Shown here in pieces: positions 17,552 through 24,550 of a stretch of DNA of 37,384 bases. The notes under the pieces are model-generated. The model ran no database searches, was not told the DNA's origin, and worked only from the letters and a program-made list of their open reading frames with translations. Source of the DNA: Flavobacterium psychrophilum (lineage in GTDB: Bacteria > Bacteroidota > Bacteroidia > Flavobacteriales > Flavobacteriaceae); the NCBI GenBank assembly GCA_945869365.1, contig CAMBOW010000008.1, positions 1 through 37,384 of the forward strand, written 5' to 3'. A program made the translations under genes and the position numbers. Positions within the stretch are counted from its first letter, which is position 1, and every line of letters begins with the position of its first letter.

Positions 17552-18232
17552 TTATAGGGTGGTGTCGATGTAAAATAAATTACCCAAATCTTGGTGTATC
17601 ACCGACTTGGCTAGCAAGCGATAATTGACTCCTTCAAGGAATTGGGTGAGCGGTGAATGCAAATCAGCTGCCAGAGGCGTATCGGTTTCGATCACTACTA
17701 GTTTGGGGCGAAAACGATTCCAGTCGTTGGTTTTCAGCACCTCGAGATCATAGCCTTCGACATCAATATCAAAAAAATCCAATCGGTCAGTGGCTGTTAA
17801 ATGCTTAGACAAAACCGAGTCCAAGCGATAGACGGGTATCGATTTTACCGCTTTGATCTGTGCGGTCAACTGGTGTTTTTCGAGAAATGAACGGTCCAAG
17901 GTATTCATGGAACTGTGCGGATCATTCAGCATATAGTAATCCAGCGGGTCTTGTTGGTCTCCGATGGCACAATTTTCAAAAATATCGGTGGGCCGATAAC
18001 GGGAATAGAGTTGTTGCAATTCGGAATTGGGATCGATGCAAATGCCTTTCCATCCGCGCAAATAAAAATAATAGGTATTGGATGCTTTATACGGATGCCA
18101 GCAACCCACATCTACATAGGCACCCGGCGAAGTAGATTGGATCAACTTCATGAGCTGAATGTCGTCGCCCGTTTTGGAGAAACTCACCTGGTATTTTTTA
18201 TACAGGATACTGCGAATTTTATCTGCGATCAT
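17552..18232 (-). CDS. FkbM family methyltransferase
   Basis: A 226-residue SAM-dependent methyltransferase of the FkbM family, which often O-methylates sugars. The SAM-binding start is PGAYVDVGCWHPYKASNTYY followed by GWKGICIDPNSELQQL (acidic end of the second strand). DRLDFFDIDVEGYDLEVLKT is the characteristic FkbM core, with the (D)IDVEG motif, and PKLVVIETDT follows. A frame extending to TTG at 18244 exists, but the ATG at 18232 overlaps the wzt stop in an ATGA, so I use that. The direct coupling to Wzt, whose C-terminal domain recognises modified chain ends in ABC-dependent O-antigen systems, suggests terminal methylation; this is inference. Confidence 0.88.
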   Translation of the reverse strand: MIADKIRSILYKKYQVSFSKTGDDIQLMKLIQSTSPGAYVDVGCWHPYKASNTYYFYLRGWKGICIDPNSELQQLYSRYRPTDIFENCAIGDQQDPLDYYMLNDPHSSMNTLDRSFLEKHQLTAQIKAVKSIPVYRLDSVLSKHLTATDRLDFFDIDVEGYDLEVLKTNDWNRFRPKLVVIETDTPLAADLHSPLTQFLEGVNYRLLAKSVIHQDLGNLFYIDTTL

Positions 18233-19506
18233 TGAGCAGTCCAATTTTGAGTTAGTAAATAGGCCCCGTGTTTGCGGGCAATAGGCATTTGTCCGGTTTT
18301 ATAGAAATCAGAAGAAATCACTTCGAGCTCAAAGGCATCGGTAATTTCATCACAAAATCCATTTTTAAAGGACATCCAAGTGGTCGCGCGGTACTTTCCC
18401 TCGGTGAGTGTAAACTGAGGTAATTCGCAGCTAATGTGCTTAATATCAGTGGAAGCTTCACGATCAAATTGGTCATCATAGCGGTTGGACAAGGTGAAAA
18501 CCGGGAAATTTAATTCGTTGCGAAACACCACATAAAAAGCCAAGGCTCCGATGTCTTTTTTTGGAATTGTTCGGTTGAGGCTAAAACGCATGCGAACGGG
18601 ATTGCCCACCACCAATTGCTGTTGCAGGCTGTCATTATCATCAAGAGTTATGGATTCTATAAACAAATCACCTTCGGTTTTTCGGTTAGAGAAAGCAATA
18701 GCGGGAAACAAATCAGTTTTTAAATACTGCTGAATGGCTTGTTCGGTAGGGAATTTTTCTGAAATATAGCCTTGGTTCATAATTAATACCGAATTGGTCA
18801 AGGCTGTAATGGCCGTCATGTCGTGGCTTACAAACAAAATGGTACGCCCCTCTCCTCTTGAAATGGCTTGCATTTTACCGATGGCTTTTTTCTGAAATTC
18901 GGCATCACCTACTGCCAACACCTCATCTACGATGAGAATTTCGGGTTCTAAATGCGCGGCCACGGCAAAAGCCAAACGCACAGTCATTCCGCTACTGAAT
19001 CGTTTTACAGGTGTATCAATGTAACGTTCGCAACCAGAAAAATCTATTATTTCGTCTAGTTTGGAACGAATCTCGCTACGGGTCATACCCAAAATAGCTC
19101 CATTCAAGTAGATATTTTCTCGGCCAGTTAATTCGGCGTGAAAGCCTGTGCCCACTTCGAGTAAACTGGCTACACGGCCTTTGATTCTGATTTCGCCACT
19201 AGTGGGACTCGTGATGCGGGAAAGCACTTTGAGTAAGGTGCTTTTCCCAGCTCCATTTTTCCCAATTATGCCTACAGCCTCGCCTTGATTCACTTGAAAA
19301 TTAATGTCTTTGAGCGACCAAACCACATTGCTTTCGCTTTTACTGCTGCGGTCATTGGTTTCGCCTACTTTGAGAAAAGGATCGGATTTTCCTAGAATTT
19401 TTGTGGTCCAAAATCGCTCTACATCACGCGACAAGGTTCCTGTACCAATTTGGCCAATTTGATAGGCTTTGGAAAGCTGTTCGACTTCTATAACTACATC
19501 TGACAT
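18229..19506 (-). CDS. wzt: Polysaccharide ABC exporter ATPase with C-terminal glycan-binding domain (Wzt)
   Basis: A 425-residue ATPase that powers export of undecaprenyl-linked polysaccharide across the inner membrane with Wzm. Nucleotide-binding domain (about 1-265): Walker A GIIGKNGAGKSTLLK (79-93), signature FSSGM (170-174), Walker B EILIVDE (189-195) and the switch histidine at 228 in FVSHD. An insertion near residues 25-60 precedes the core, typical of Wzt and TagH types. The extra C-terminal domain (about 272-425) is beta-rich, with VGNPVRMRFSLNRT and EGKYRATTWMS, matching Wzt_C. In the E. coli O9a system that domain binds the capped non-reducing end. The start ATG overlaps the wzm stop (TAATG); the end overlaps fkbM (ATGA). 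Confidence 0.93.
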   Translation of the reverse strand: MSDVVIEVEQLSKAYQIGQIGTGTLSRDVERFWTTKILGKSDPFLKVGETNDRSSKSESNVVWSLKDINFQVNQGEAVGIIGKNGAGKSTLLKVLSRITSPTSGEIRIKGRVASLLEVGTGFHAELTGRENIYLNGAILGMTRSEIRSKLDEIIDFSGCERYIDTPVKRFSSGMTVRLAFAVAAHLEPEILIVDEVLAVGDAEFQKKAIGKMQAISRGEGRTILFVSHDMTAITALTNSVLIMNQGYISEKFPTEQAIQQYLKTDLFPAIAFSNRKTEGDLFIESITLDDNDSLQQQLVVGNPVRMRFSLNRTIPKKDIGALAFYVVFRNELNFPVFTLSNRYDDQFDREASTDIKHISCELPQFTLTEGKYRATTWMSFKNGFCDEITDAFELEVISSDFYKTGQMPIARKHGAYLLTQNWTAQ

Positions 19507-20375
19507 TATATGGTATCTACGAAATTTTTCTCTGTTTTATTAAAAATAATAATGCCTAAAAACAGCACTATTAAGGTTACAATTACGGAGTAGCAAATGC
19601 TCCAAGTTGTAAATTCTCCTTTACCTAAAAAAGCATATCGAAACGCTTCAATAATTCCAGTCATTGGATTGAGTTCTACCCATGTACCATAACCTTTCTC
19701 TCTGGCAAAACTCAGCGGATAAATTACTGTTGTTCCATACATTACTAGTTGAACTCCAAAAGTAACTAAAAACGTTAAATCTCTATATTTGGTGGTCATT
19801 GCTGTTATAATTAATCCAAATCCAAATCCTAATAAAGCCATTAACAAAACCAAAAACGGAAATAAAAACAAACCGTATGAAGGCGCAAAAGAGATGCCTG
19901 GTGTTGGATATAAGTAAAAATAAACCATCATAGCAATCATCAACAATAATTGCACAACAAAGCGCACTAAGTTACTTACAACAATACTTAACGGCATGAT
20001 CAATCTTGGAAAATAAACTTTTCCGAAAATGGAAGCGTTATCTCTGAACACTGTGCTTGTTTTGGTTAGGCAATCGGAGAAGTAATTCCAAGCGGTGATT
20101 CCTGTTAAATAAAACAATTGTTGTGGCAAGCCGTCGGTGCTTATTTTGGCAAGATTACCAAATACAAAGGTAAATACCAAAGTTGTAAAAAGAGGTTGTA
20201 TGAAAAACCATAACGGGCCAAAAACAGTTTGTTTGTAAAAACTAATAAAATCGCGTTTTACAAATAAAAATAAAAGGTCACGATACTGCCATAAATCTTG
20301 GATTTTCATATCCAATACGGGCGATTTGGCCTTAATAATTAAATCCCATTCGGGTTGGGTGTTTTGTGCGTTCAT
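19506..20375 (-). CDS. wzm: Polysaccharide ABC exporter permease (Wzm)
   Basis: A 289-residue ABC-2 type permease forming the membrane channel with Wzt. After a short soluble start it shows IQDLWQYRDLLFLFVKRDF (the amphipathic gating region), then six hydrophobic helices: FGPLWFFIQPLFTTLVFTFV, LTGITAWNYFSDCL, the IVVSNLVRFVVQLLLMIAMM region, a FLFPFLVLLMALLGFGF region, LVTFGVQLVMYGTTVIYPLS and IVTLIVLFLGIIIF. ELNPMTGIIEAFRYAFLG is the family signature before the last helix. The frame is open to 20507, but the upstream 44 codons look non-coding and include the candidate promoter at 20401-20408. The ATG at 20375 gives the typical start; the ATG at 20393 is an alternative. First gene of the left block. 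Confidence 0.93.
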   Translation of the reverse strand: MNAQNTQPEWDLIIKAKSPVLDMKIQDLWQYRDLLFLFVKRDFISFYKQTVFGPLWFFIQPLFTTLVFTFVFGNLAKISTDGLPQQLFYLTGITAWNYFSDCLTKTSTVFRDNASIFGKVYFPRLIMPLSIVVSNLVRFVVQLLLMIAMMVYFYLYPTPGISFAPSYGLFLFPFLVLLMALLGFGFGLIITAMTTKYRDLTFLVTFGVQLVMYGTTVIYPLSFAREKGYGTWVELNPMTGIIEAFRYAFLGKGEFTTWSICYSVIVTLIVLFLGIIIFNKTEKNFVDTI

Positions 20376-20400
20376 GGGAGACGTTCCTAACATAGCTGGA

Positions 20401-20408
20401 CAAATATA
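20401..20408 (-). promoter_or_regulatory. Candidate -7 promoter box for the left block (wzm onward)
   Basis: The minus strand reads TATATTTG, an exact TAnnTTTG, 25 bases before the wzm ATG at 20375. No clear TTG is seen at the expected -33 distance; a T-run 17-20 bases upstream is the nearest thing. It lies in the 169-base region between the divergent wzm and phosphatase starts, where a promoter is needed, and it supports the shorter wzm start. I see no comparable exact box for the plus-strand phosphatase gene. Confidence 0.45.
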
Positions 20409-20544
20409 AGAAAACCAATCGGTTAAAAGCACGTGTAAATAGTGTTGAAAATAGCGATTTTCACTGAAGCAAATTTGCAGTTTACAATAAAATAATGCAA
20501 CCAACAAAAACTATTTACTTAGATTAGCCCAATTAAAAAAAAGT

Positions 20545-21285
20545 ATGTTTCCATTCCTCAGTAGAAAACCTTTTTTGAATGACTTACTACCCAGTAACCA
20601 TGTGGACATTCATGCCCATTTGTTACCAGGAATTGACGACGGCGCTAAAACTATAGAAGATTCAATTGAATTAATGACTGGCATGCAAGCGCTAGGTATT
20701 GATCAATTTATCGCTACACCCCACGTAATGACTGCTATTTGGGAAAATACTCGCGCTGGTATTGAAGCAAATTTTGAATCCACCACCAACCAATTAGAGG
20801 CGGCCAATCAAAATTTCTCGTTACGCCCTGCTGCCGAATATTTATTGGACGGTACTTTCTTGGAGTTAATGCACAAGGAACCCTTACTGACACTCAAAGA
20901 CAACTACGTTTTGGTAGAAATGTCCTACTTGAGTGCCCCGATTCAATTGTATGATATTATTTTTGAAATTCAAATAGAAGGGTATAAACCTGTTTTGGCC
21001 CATCCAGAACGCTATATATTTTACCACCAAAATACTCGAGAATACCATAAACTGAAGCAACAAGGCTGTTTATTTCAGCTCAATTTATTGTCAGTTGTAG
21101 GCTATTATGGGGCCAATGTTGCCCAAGCTGCTGAAACGATTTTGCAAAAGGGAATGTATGATTTTGTGGGTACCGATGTGCATCATCAAAATCACCTGAA
21201 AGGCTTATCCCAACGCATCAAAACCAAAGGCCTAGAAAATCTGAAGGAGGCCATGTCAAATAATCAACTATTTAGAACTAAATAA
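20545..21285 (+). CDS. CpsB/YwqE-type tyrosine-protein phosphatase (PHP family)
   Basis: A 246-residue metal-dependent phosphatase that removes phosphate from tyrosine-phosphorylated capsule kinases. PHP motifs are present in order: HVDIHAHLLPGIDDGAK (His23 and His25), FIATPHV, PAAEYLLDGTF, VLVEMSY, PVLAHPERY and FVGTDVHH. They supply the expected metal ligands. The length fits CpsB/YwqE (about 250). It is the only plus-strand gene inside the locus and faces wzc, whose product is its likely substrate. The two genes share a bidirectional terminator. A separate promoter is needed, but none is obvious in the 169-base divergent region with wzm. The antagonistic pair controls chain length or export in known capsule systems. 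Confidence 0.92.
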   Translation: MFPFLSRKPFLNDLLPSNHVDIHAHLLPGIDDGAKTIEDSIELMTGMQALGIDQFIATPHVMTAIWENTRAGIEANFESTTNQLEAANQNFSLRPAAEYLLDGTFLELMHKEPLLTLKDNYVLVEMSYLSAPIQLYDIIFEIQIEGYKPVLAHPERYIFYHQNTREYHKLKQQGCLFQLNLLSVVGYYGANVAQAAETILQKGMYDFVGTDVHHQNHLKGLSQRIKTKGLENLKEAMSNNQLFRTK

Positions 21286-21290
21286 TACTA

Positions 21291-21330
21291 AAAAACAGCT
21301 TAGTGAATTACTTCAAACTAAGCTGTTTTT
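21291..21330. terminator. Bidirectional rho-independent terminator between phosphatase and wzc
   Basis: A perfect inverted repeat: AAAAACAGCTTAGT (21291-21304), a 12-base loop, then ACTAAGCTGTTTTT (21317-21330), a 14-pair stem flanked by A-runs on the left and T-runs on the right, so it can work in both directions. It starts 5 bases after the phosphatase stop. On the other strand the wzc stop codon (21318-21320) and its last four codons lie inside the right arm, so the kinase's 3' end is part of the hairpin. Confidence 0.88.
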
Positions 21331-23759
21331 TTATGATTATTTATTTTTTTCTTGGCAAATGGATTAGAGAACCACGGTTTTTTCTCTTCCTCTACCCCGT
21401 AGCCGTAGCCATAACCGTAGCCATAACCGTAGCCATAACCGTAGCCATAGCCGTATCCGTATCCATAGCCGTAGGCTTTTCGCCAAACCGTTCGATTTAA
21501 TAGAATCGACATGTTGGGTAATTTTTTCTCGATAAAGAATCCCTCTATCACTTTCAAGAAGCGCTTGTCCAAGTAATTGGAACGGATCACATAGATAAAG
21601 GCATCGGCATATTTGGCCACTAAGGTGGTATCTGTAACCAAGGTAATTGGCGCCGTATCTACAACAATATAATCATATTCTTGCTTGATTTGCGCAAACA
21701 ATTCTCCCAAACGAGAATTCATCAGCAAATCAACCGGATTGGGTGGAATTACGCCAGATGGCAAAATATAAAGATTGTTGAGTTCTTCGATTTTTACGAT
21801 GTAATCGTTTATGTTTTCGCTGTTTTTAACCAAAAAGTTCGTCAATCCCTTACTTGGTAATTTTACATACCGGTCAATTTTTGGATTCCGAATATCTAAA
21901 CCAATTAACAACACCTTTTTATTGGTCATGGCAATGGTAGTGGCCAAGTTCATGGTTACGAAAGTTTTTCCTTCTTTGGGCAAAGTTGACGTTACAAAAA
22001 CCGTTTTGGCTTGACCTTCTGGGACTGCGCTAAGCATAAAGTCTAAGTTGGTGCGCACAATTCGTATCGCCTCGGCCGAGCTCGAACGACTGGACGCCTT
22101 GAAAATTTCATCTTCATTATCTGATTCGGGTACATCACCCAAAAACGGAACCAGTATTTTACCCTCGATATCTTGGCGGTATTTTACTTTGGTGTCAAAT
22201 AAATCTAAAATGTAAATCAATGAAATAGGCAACAAAATTCCTCCAGCAAAAAACAAAATATACACAATGTATTTAATGGGCGAAACCGGTGCCGAAGTTG
22301 CCATGGCTGCATCAATAATTTTGGCATTTGGCGCAGTAACAGATAGAGAAATGGCCAATTCTTCGCGTTTTTGCAACAAGTACAAATACAAGGTTTCTTT
22401 GATTTTTTGTTGGCGATCTATGATCCGGAATTCACGTTCTTGGGTAGGTACTCTCGAAATTTTGGCCTGATTCAGGTTATTTTGTTTTTCAATATCCACC
22501 AACTTGATTTTCAATCCAGTTTGCAAACGATTTAAACTCTCTTTGATGCCTTGGCTCAATTCGGCAATTTTTTGATCCAAATTGATCATGATGGCATTTT
22601 TGGGAGTGCCGTCTTTACTCACACGGTTGCGTTGCAACACCAAATCGTTATGCTGAATAATTTGTGGTGTGGCCGTATTTCCTTCTTCGGGCAAAATATT
22701 CACCGGAATCAGTTCGCCTTTGGTTTTGGTTTTCATGAAATCAATCATGGAAGCCACTATTTTAATTTGTGTCTCGGTCTCAATGGACGCTTTCTCAAAA
22801 TAGGAGGAATTCTGCAAAAAGATTCCCGATTCTGACGCAATGTCTGTCAACTTATTGGCTTTTTTAAACCCTTCGGCATCTTTTTCTACATCACCCAATT
22901 CTTCAGATATAATGCGCAATCGGTTTTCAACAAAGGCTTGTGTTGTTTCGGACACGTATTTTTTATCGGCTATCGCGTCTTCGTTGTAGATTTCAATAAT
23001 TGTATTTAATAAATCTTCGGCTTTTTTGCGCACCGGATCATTTACGCTCAATTCGACTACGTTTGTATTTTTGTTAAGTGGGGCAATGGCTAAGCGAGAA
23101 CGATAGCCTTCCACCACATCTTTGAGGCGTTTTTTGAATACCGTTATCACAAAATTCTTGTCGGCCTTTATGGCAAAATGAACGGTTTTATTGACTATAA
23201 TTTGCTTGCCATTCACTGGAACAACCGCGCCGTAGGAGAACGTACCAATTTTATTTTTGTCTTTAATACTCAACTCAAAACTGTTGTTGTCTTTGGCTTT
23301 AATCACATAAGAAATTGCCAAATTATCAACCTGATCTGAATTACTCAAGAAAACCAATTTTATTGGCGATTCGTTATACAATTCAACATCTTTCACACGA
23401 GCTTCTTCAAAATATATCAAATCAAAATTTAATTGTTTGAGTGATTTTTCTATTACGGTTCTCGATTTTAAGATTTGAATTTCGTTGTCTACGTTGCTTT
23501 TCACGCCAGTGAGTAAGCCCAAATCAGAGAAAGCTTGTAATTCTGATTGTACCCCGCCTTTGGATTCGTCTTTCACCAAAATACTGGCAGAAGCTCTGTA
23601 CATGGGCACCGTATATCGGATATACAAAAAAGCCAACATCAAACTCAAAATGGCACCGGCAACTATCCATTTCCAGTGAATGAAGTATTTTTCTATTTGT
23701 TCGCTAATGTTGAGACTTTTGTCTCTGTTTTCGGTAACTAAATTCTGAAGTTTTTGCAT
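21318..23759 (-). CDS. wzc: Wzc-like polysaccharide co-polymerase / BY-type tyrosine kinase
   Basis: An 813-residue inner-membrane protein that controls polymerisation and export through cycles of tyrosine autophosphorylation. A membrane helix near 30-50 is followed by a Wzz domain (SASILVKDESKGG), a long coiled-coil-rich periplasmic part with the GNVR-like region around TQEREFRIIDRQQKIKETLY, and a second helix near 505-530. The cytoplasmic BY-kinase has Walker A TSTLPKEGKT (Lys598), Walker A' LLIGLDIRNP (Asp622) and Walker B YIVVDTAP (Asp701). The tail is a (Tyr-Gly)13 run (residues 763-788) followed by an acidic/basic 25-residue end, the presumed tyrosine cluster. The gene directly follows the wza-like gene and faces the CpsB-type phosphatase. 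The stop codon lies inside the terminator stem. Confidence 0.94.
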   Translation of the reverse strand: MQKLQNLVTENRDKSLNISEQIEKYFIHWKWIVAGAILSLMLAFLYIRYTVPMYRASASILVKDESKGGVQSELQAFSDLGLLTGVKSNVDNEIQILKSRTVIEKSLKQLNFDLIYFEEARVKDVELYNESPIKLVFLSNSDQVDNLAISYVIKAKDNNSFELSIKDKNKIGTFSYGAVVPVNGKQIIVNKTVHFAIKADKNFVITVFKKRLKDVVEGYRSRLAIAPLNKNTNVVELSVNDPVRKKAEDLLNTIIEIYNEDAIADKKYVSETTQAFVENRLRIISEELGDVEKDAEGFKKANKLTDIASESGIFLQNSSYFEKASIETETQIKIVASMIDFMKTKTKGELIPVNILPEEGNTATPQIIQHNDLVLQRNRVSKDGTPKNAIMINLDQKIAELSQGIKESLNRLQTGLKIKLVDIEKQNNLNQAKISRVPTQEREFRIIDRQQKIKETLYLYLLQKREELAISLSVTAPNAKIIDAAMATSAPVSPIKYIVYILFFAGGILLPISLIYILDLFDTKVKYRQDIEGKILVPFLGDVPESDNEDEIFKASSRSSSAEAIRIVRTNLDFMLSAVPEGQAKTVFVTSTLPKEGKTFVTMNLATTIAMTNKKVLLIGLDIRNPKIDRYVKLPSKGLTNFLVKNSENINDYIVKIEELNNLYILPSGVIPPNPVDLLMNSRLGELFAQIKQEYDYIVVDTAPITLVTDTTLVAKYADAFIYVIRSNYLDKRFLKVIEGFFIEKKLPNMSILLNRTVWRKAYGYGYGYGYGYGYGYGYGYGYGYGYGVEEEKKPWFSNPFAKKKINNHKKTA
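21396..21473 (-). repeat. Hexanucleotide-period repeat encoding (Tyr-Gly)13 in Wzc
   Basis: Seventy-eight bases made of 13 alternating tyrosine and glycine codons. Three perfect 12-mers (GTAGCCATAACC on the plus strand, 21405-21440) are followed by a one-base variant (21441-21452), with 6-base near-copies on both sides. Because the period is 6 bases, gain or loss of units keeps the frame and changes the number of phosphorylatable tyrosines by one per unit. Confidence 0.9.
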
Positions 23760-23775
23760 GAATATAGACGGTTAA

Positions 23776-24534
23776 TTAGCGAAGTAATACAACAATTAGG
23801 GTAACCAATACAGAAATAGCAGATATGGTTGCCGTAACATTTGGCCCTATTACAGAGGCATTTACCCTTGTTTTATTGGGCTCTACAACCACAATATCGT
23901 TTTGAGCCAAATAGTAAAAAGGAGAATTTAAAAAATCAGATTTTGTGATATCTACGCGATTGTACGTTTTTTTACCCTCGGCTTCACGAATAATCAAGAT
24001 GTTGTTTCGTTTGCCATAAATTGTTAAATCGCCCGCCATACTAATCGCTTCTAAGAGCGTGATGCGTTCACTACTCAGGGTGAATGAACTGGGTTTTAAT
24101 ACTTCGCCCAAAATTGAAACTTTAAAATTTAATATACGAAGATTGATAATCGGGTTTTTAATGTACTCCCCAACAGCGGTAACCAATTTGGCAGTAGCTT
24201 CTGTTCGGGTGAGTCCGCCCAACTTTAACTTTCCAATAACCGGAAATTCGATGTAGCCAAAATTGTCAACTAAATAGGTTTTGATTCCGTTTTGGTTGTT
24301 GTTGATTTCGTAATTTCCTTGAATTTGCGGCAAATTAAACGGAACGGAGAGCTCGGGGTTTTCAGCTGAAACAATAATGCTGAGTAAATCATCGGGTTGT
24401 AATTTCGGTTCGTAGAGGGTAGAACTGTCGTAGCTTTTGGTTTGGTCTATATCTTGTAGGTATACAACCTTCTTCTTAGAAGCACAGGAAAGTAAAAGAG
24501 TTAAGGAAAATACAAGTAGGACTATTTTTTTCAT
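23776..24534 (-). CDS. wza: Wza-like polysaccharide export outer-membrane lipoprotein
   Basis: A 252-residue lipoprotein. The signal peptide MKKIVLLVFSLTLLLSC ends in a lipobox, with the acylated cysteine at residue 17. The Poly_export domain follows: LQPDDLLSIIVSAENPELSVPF (about 46-67) and GYIEFPVIGKLKLGGLTRTEA. A SLBB-type segment (KVSILGEVLKPSSFTL, LLEAISMAGDLTIYGKRNNI) and DIVVVEPNK come next, and the C-terminal helix (ISAISVLVTLIVVLL) is hydrophobic. That end suits Bacteroidota members of the family, which are shorter than E. coli Wza. It forms the outer-membrane pore for export. It lies 16 bases after pglF-like and 16 bases before wzc, and it acts with the kinase encoded next. Confidence 0.92.
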   Translation of the reverse strand: MKKIVLLVFSLTLLLSCASKKKVVYLQDIDQTKSYDSSTLYEPKLQPDDLLSIIVSAENPELSVPFNLPQIQGNYEINNNQNGIKTYLVDNFGYIEFPVIGKLKLGGLTRTEATAKLVTAVGEYIKNPIINLRILNFKVSILGEVLKPSSFTLSSERITLLEAISMAGDLTIYGKRNNILIIREAEGKKTYNRVDITKSDFLNSPFYYLAQNDIVVVEPNKTRVNASVIGPNVTATISAISVLVTLIVVLLR

Positions 24535-24550
24535 AATAATATACTAAAGG

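Noticed and set aside
21396..21473. Possible CRISPR-like or intergenic tandem array
   Set aside because: There are no spacers, the unit is 6 or 12 bases, and it is entirely coding within wzc.
21303..21500. Plus-strand 65-codon frame with Ala-Val-Ile-Thr repeats
   Set aside because: It is the antisense shadow of the (Tyr-Gly)13 codons of wzc and contains the terminator arm; no independent start signal or homology.
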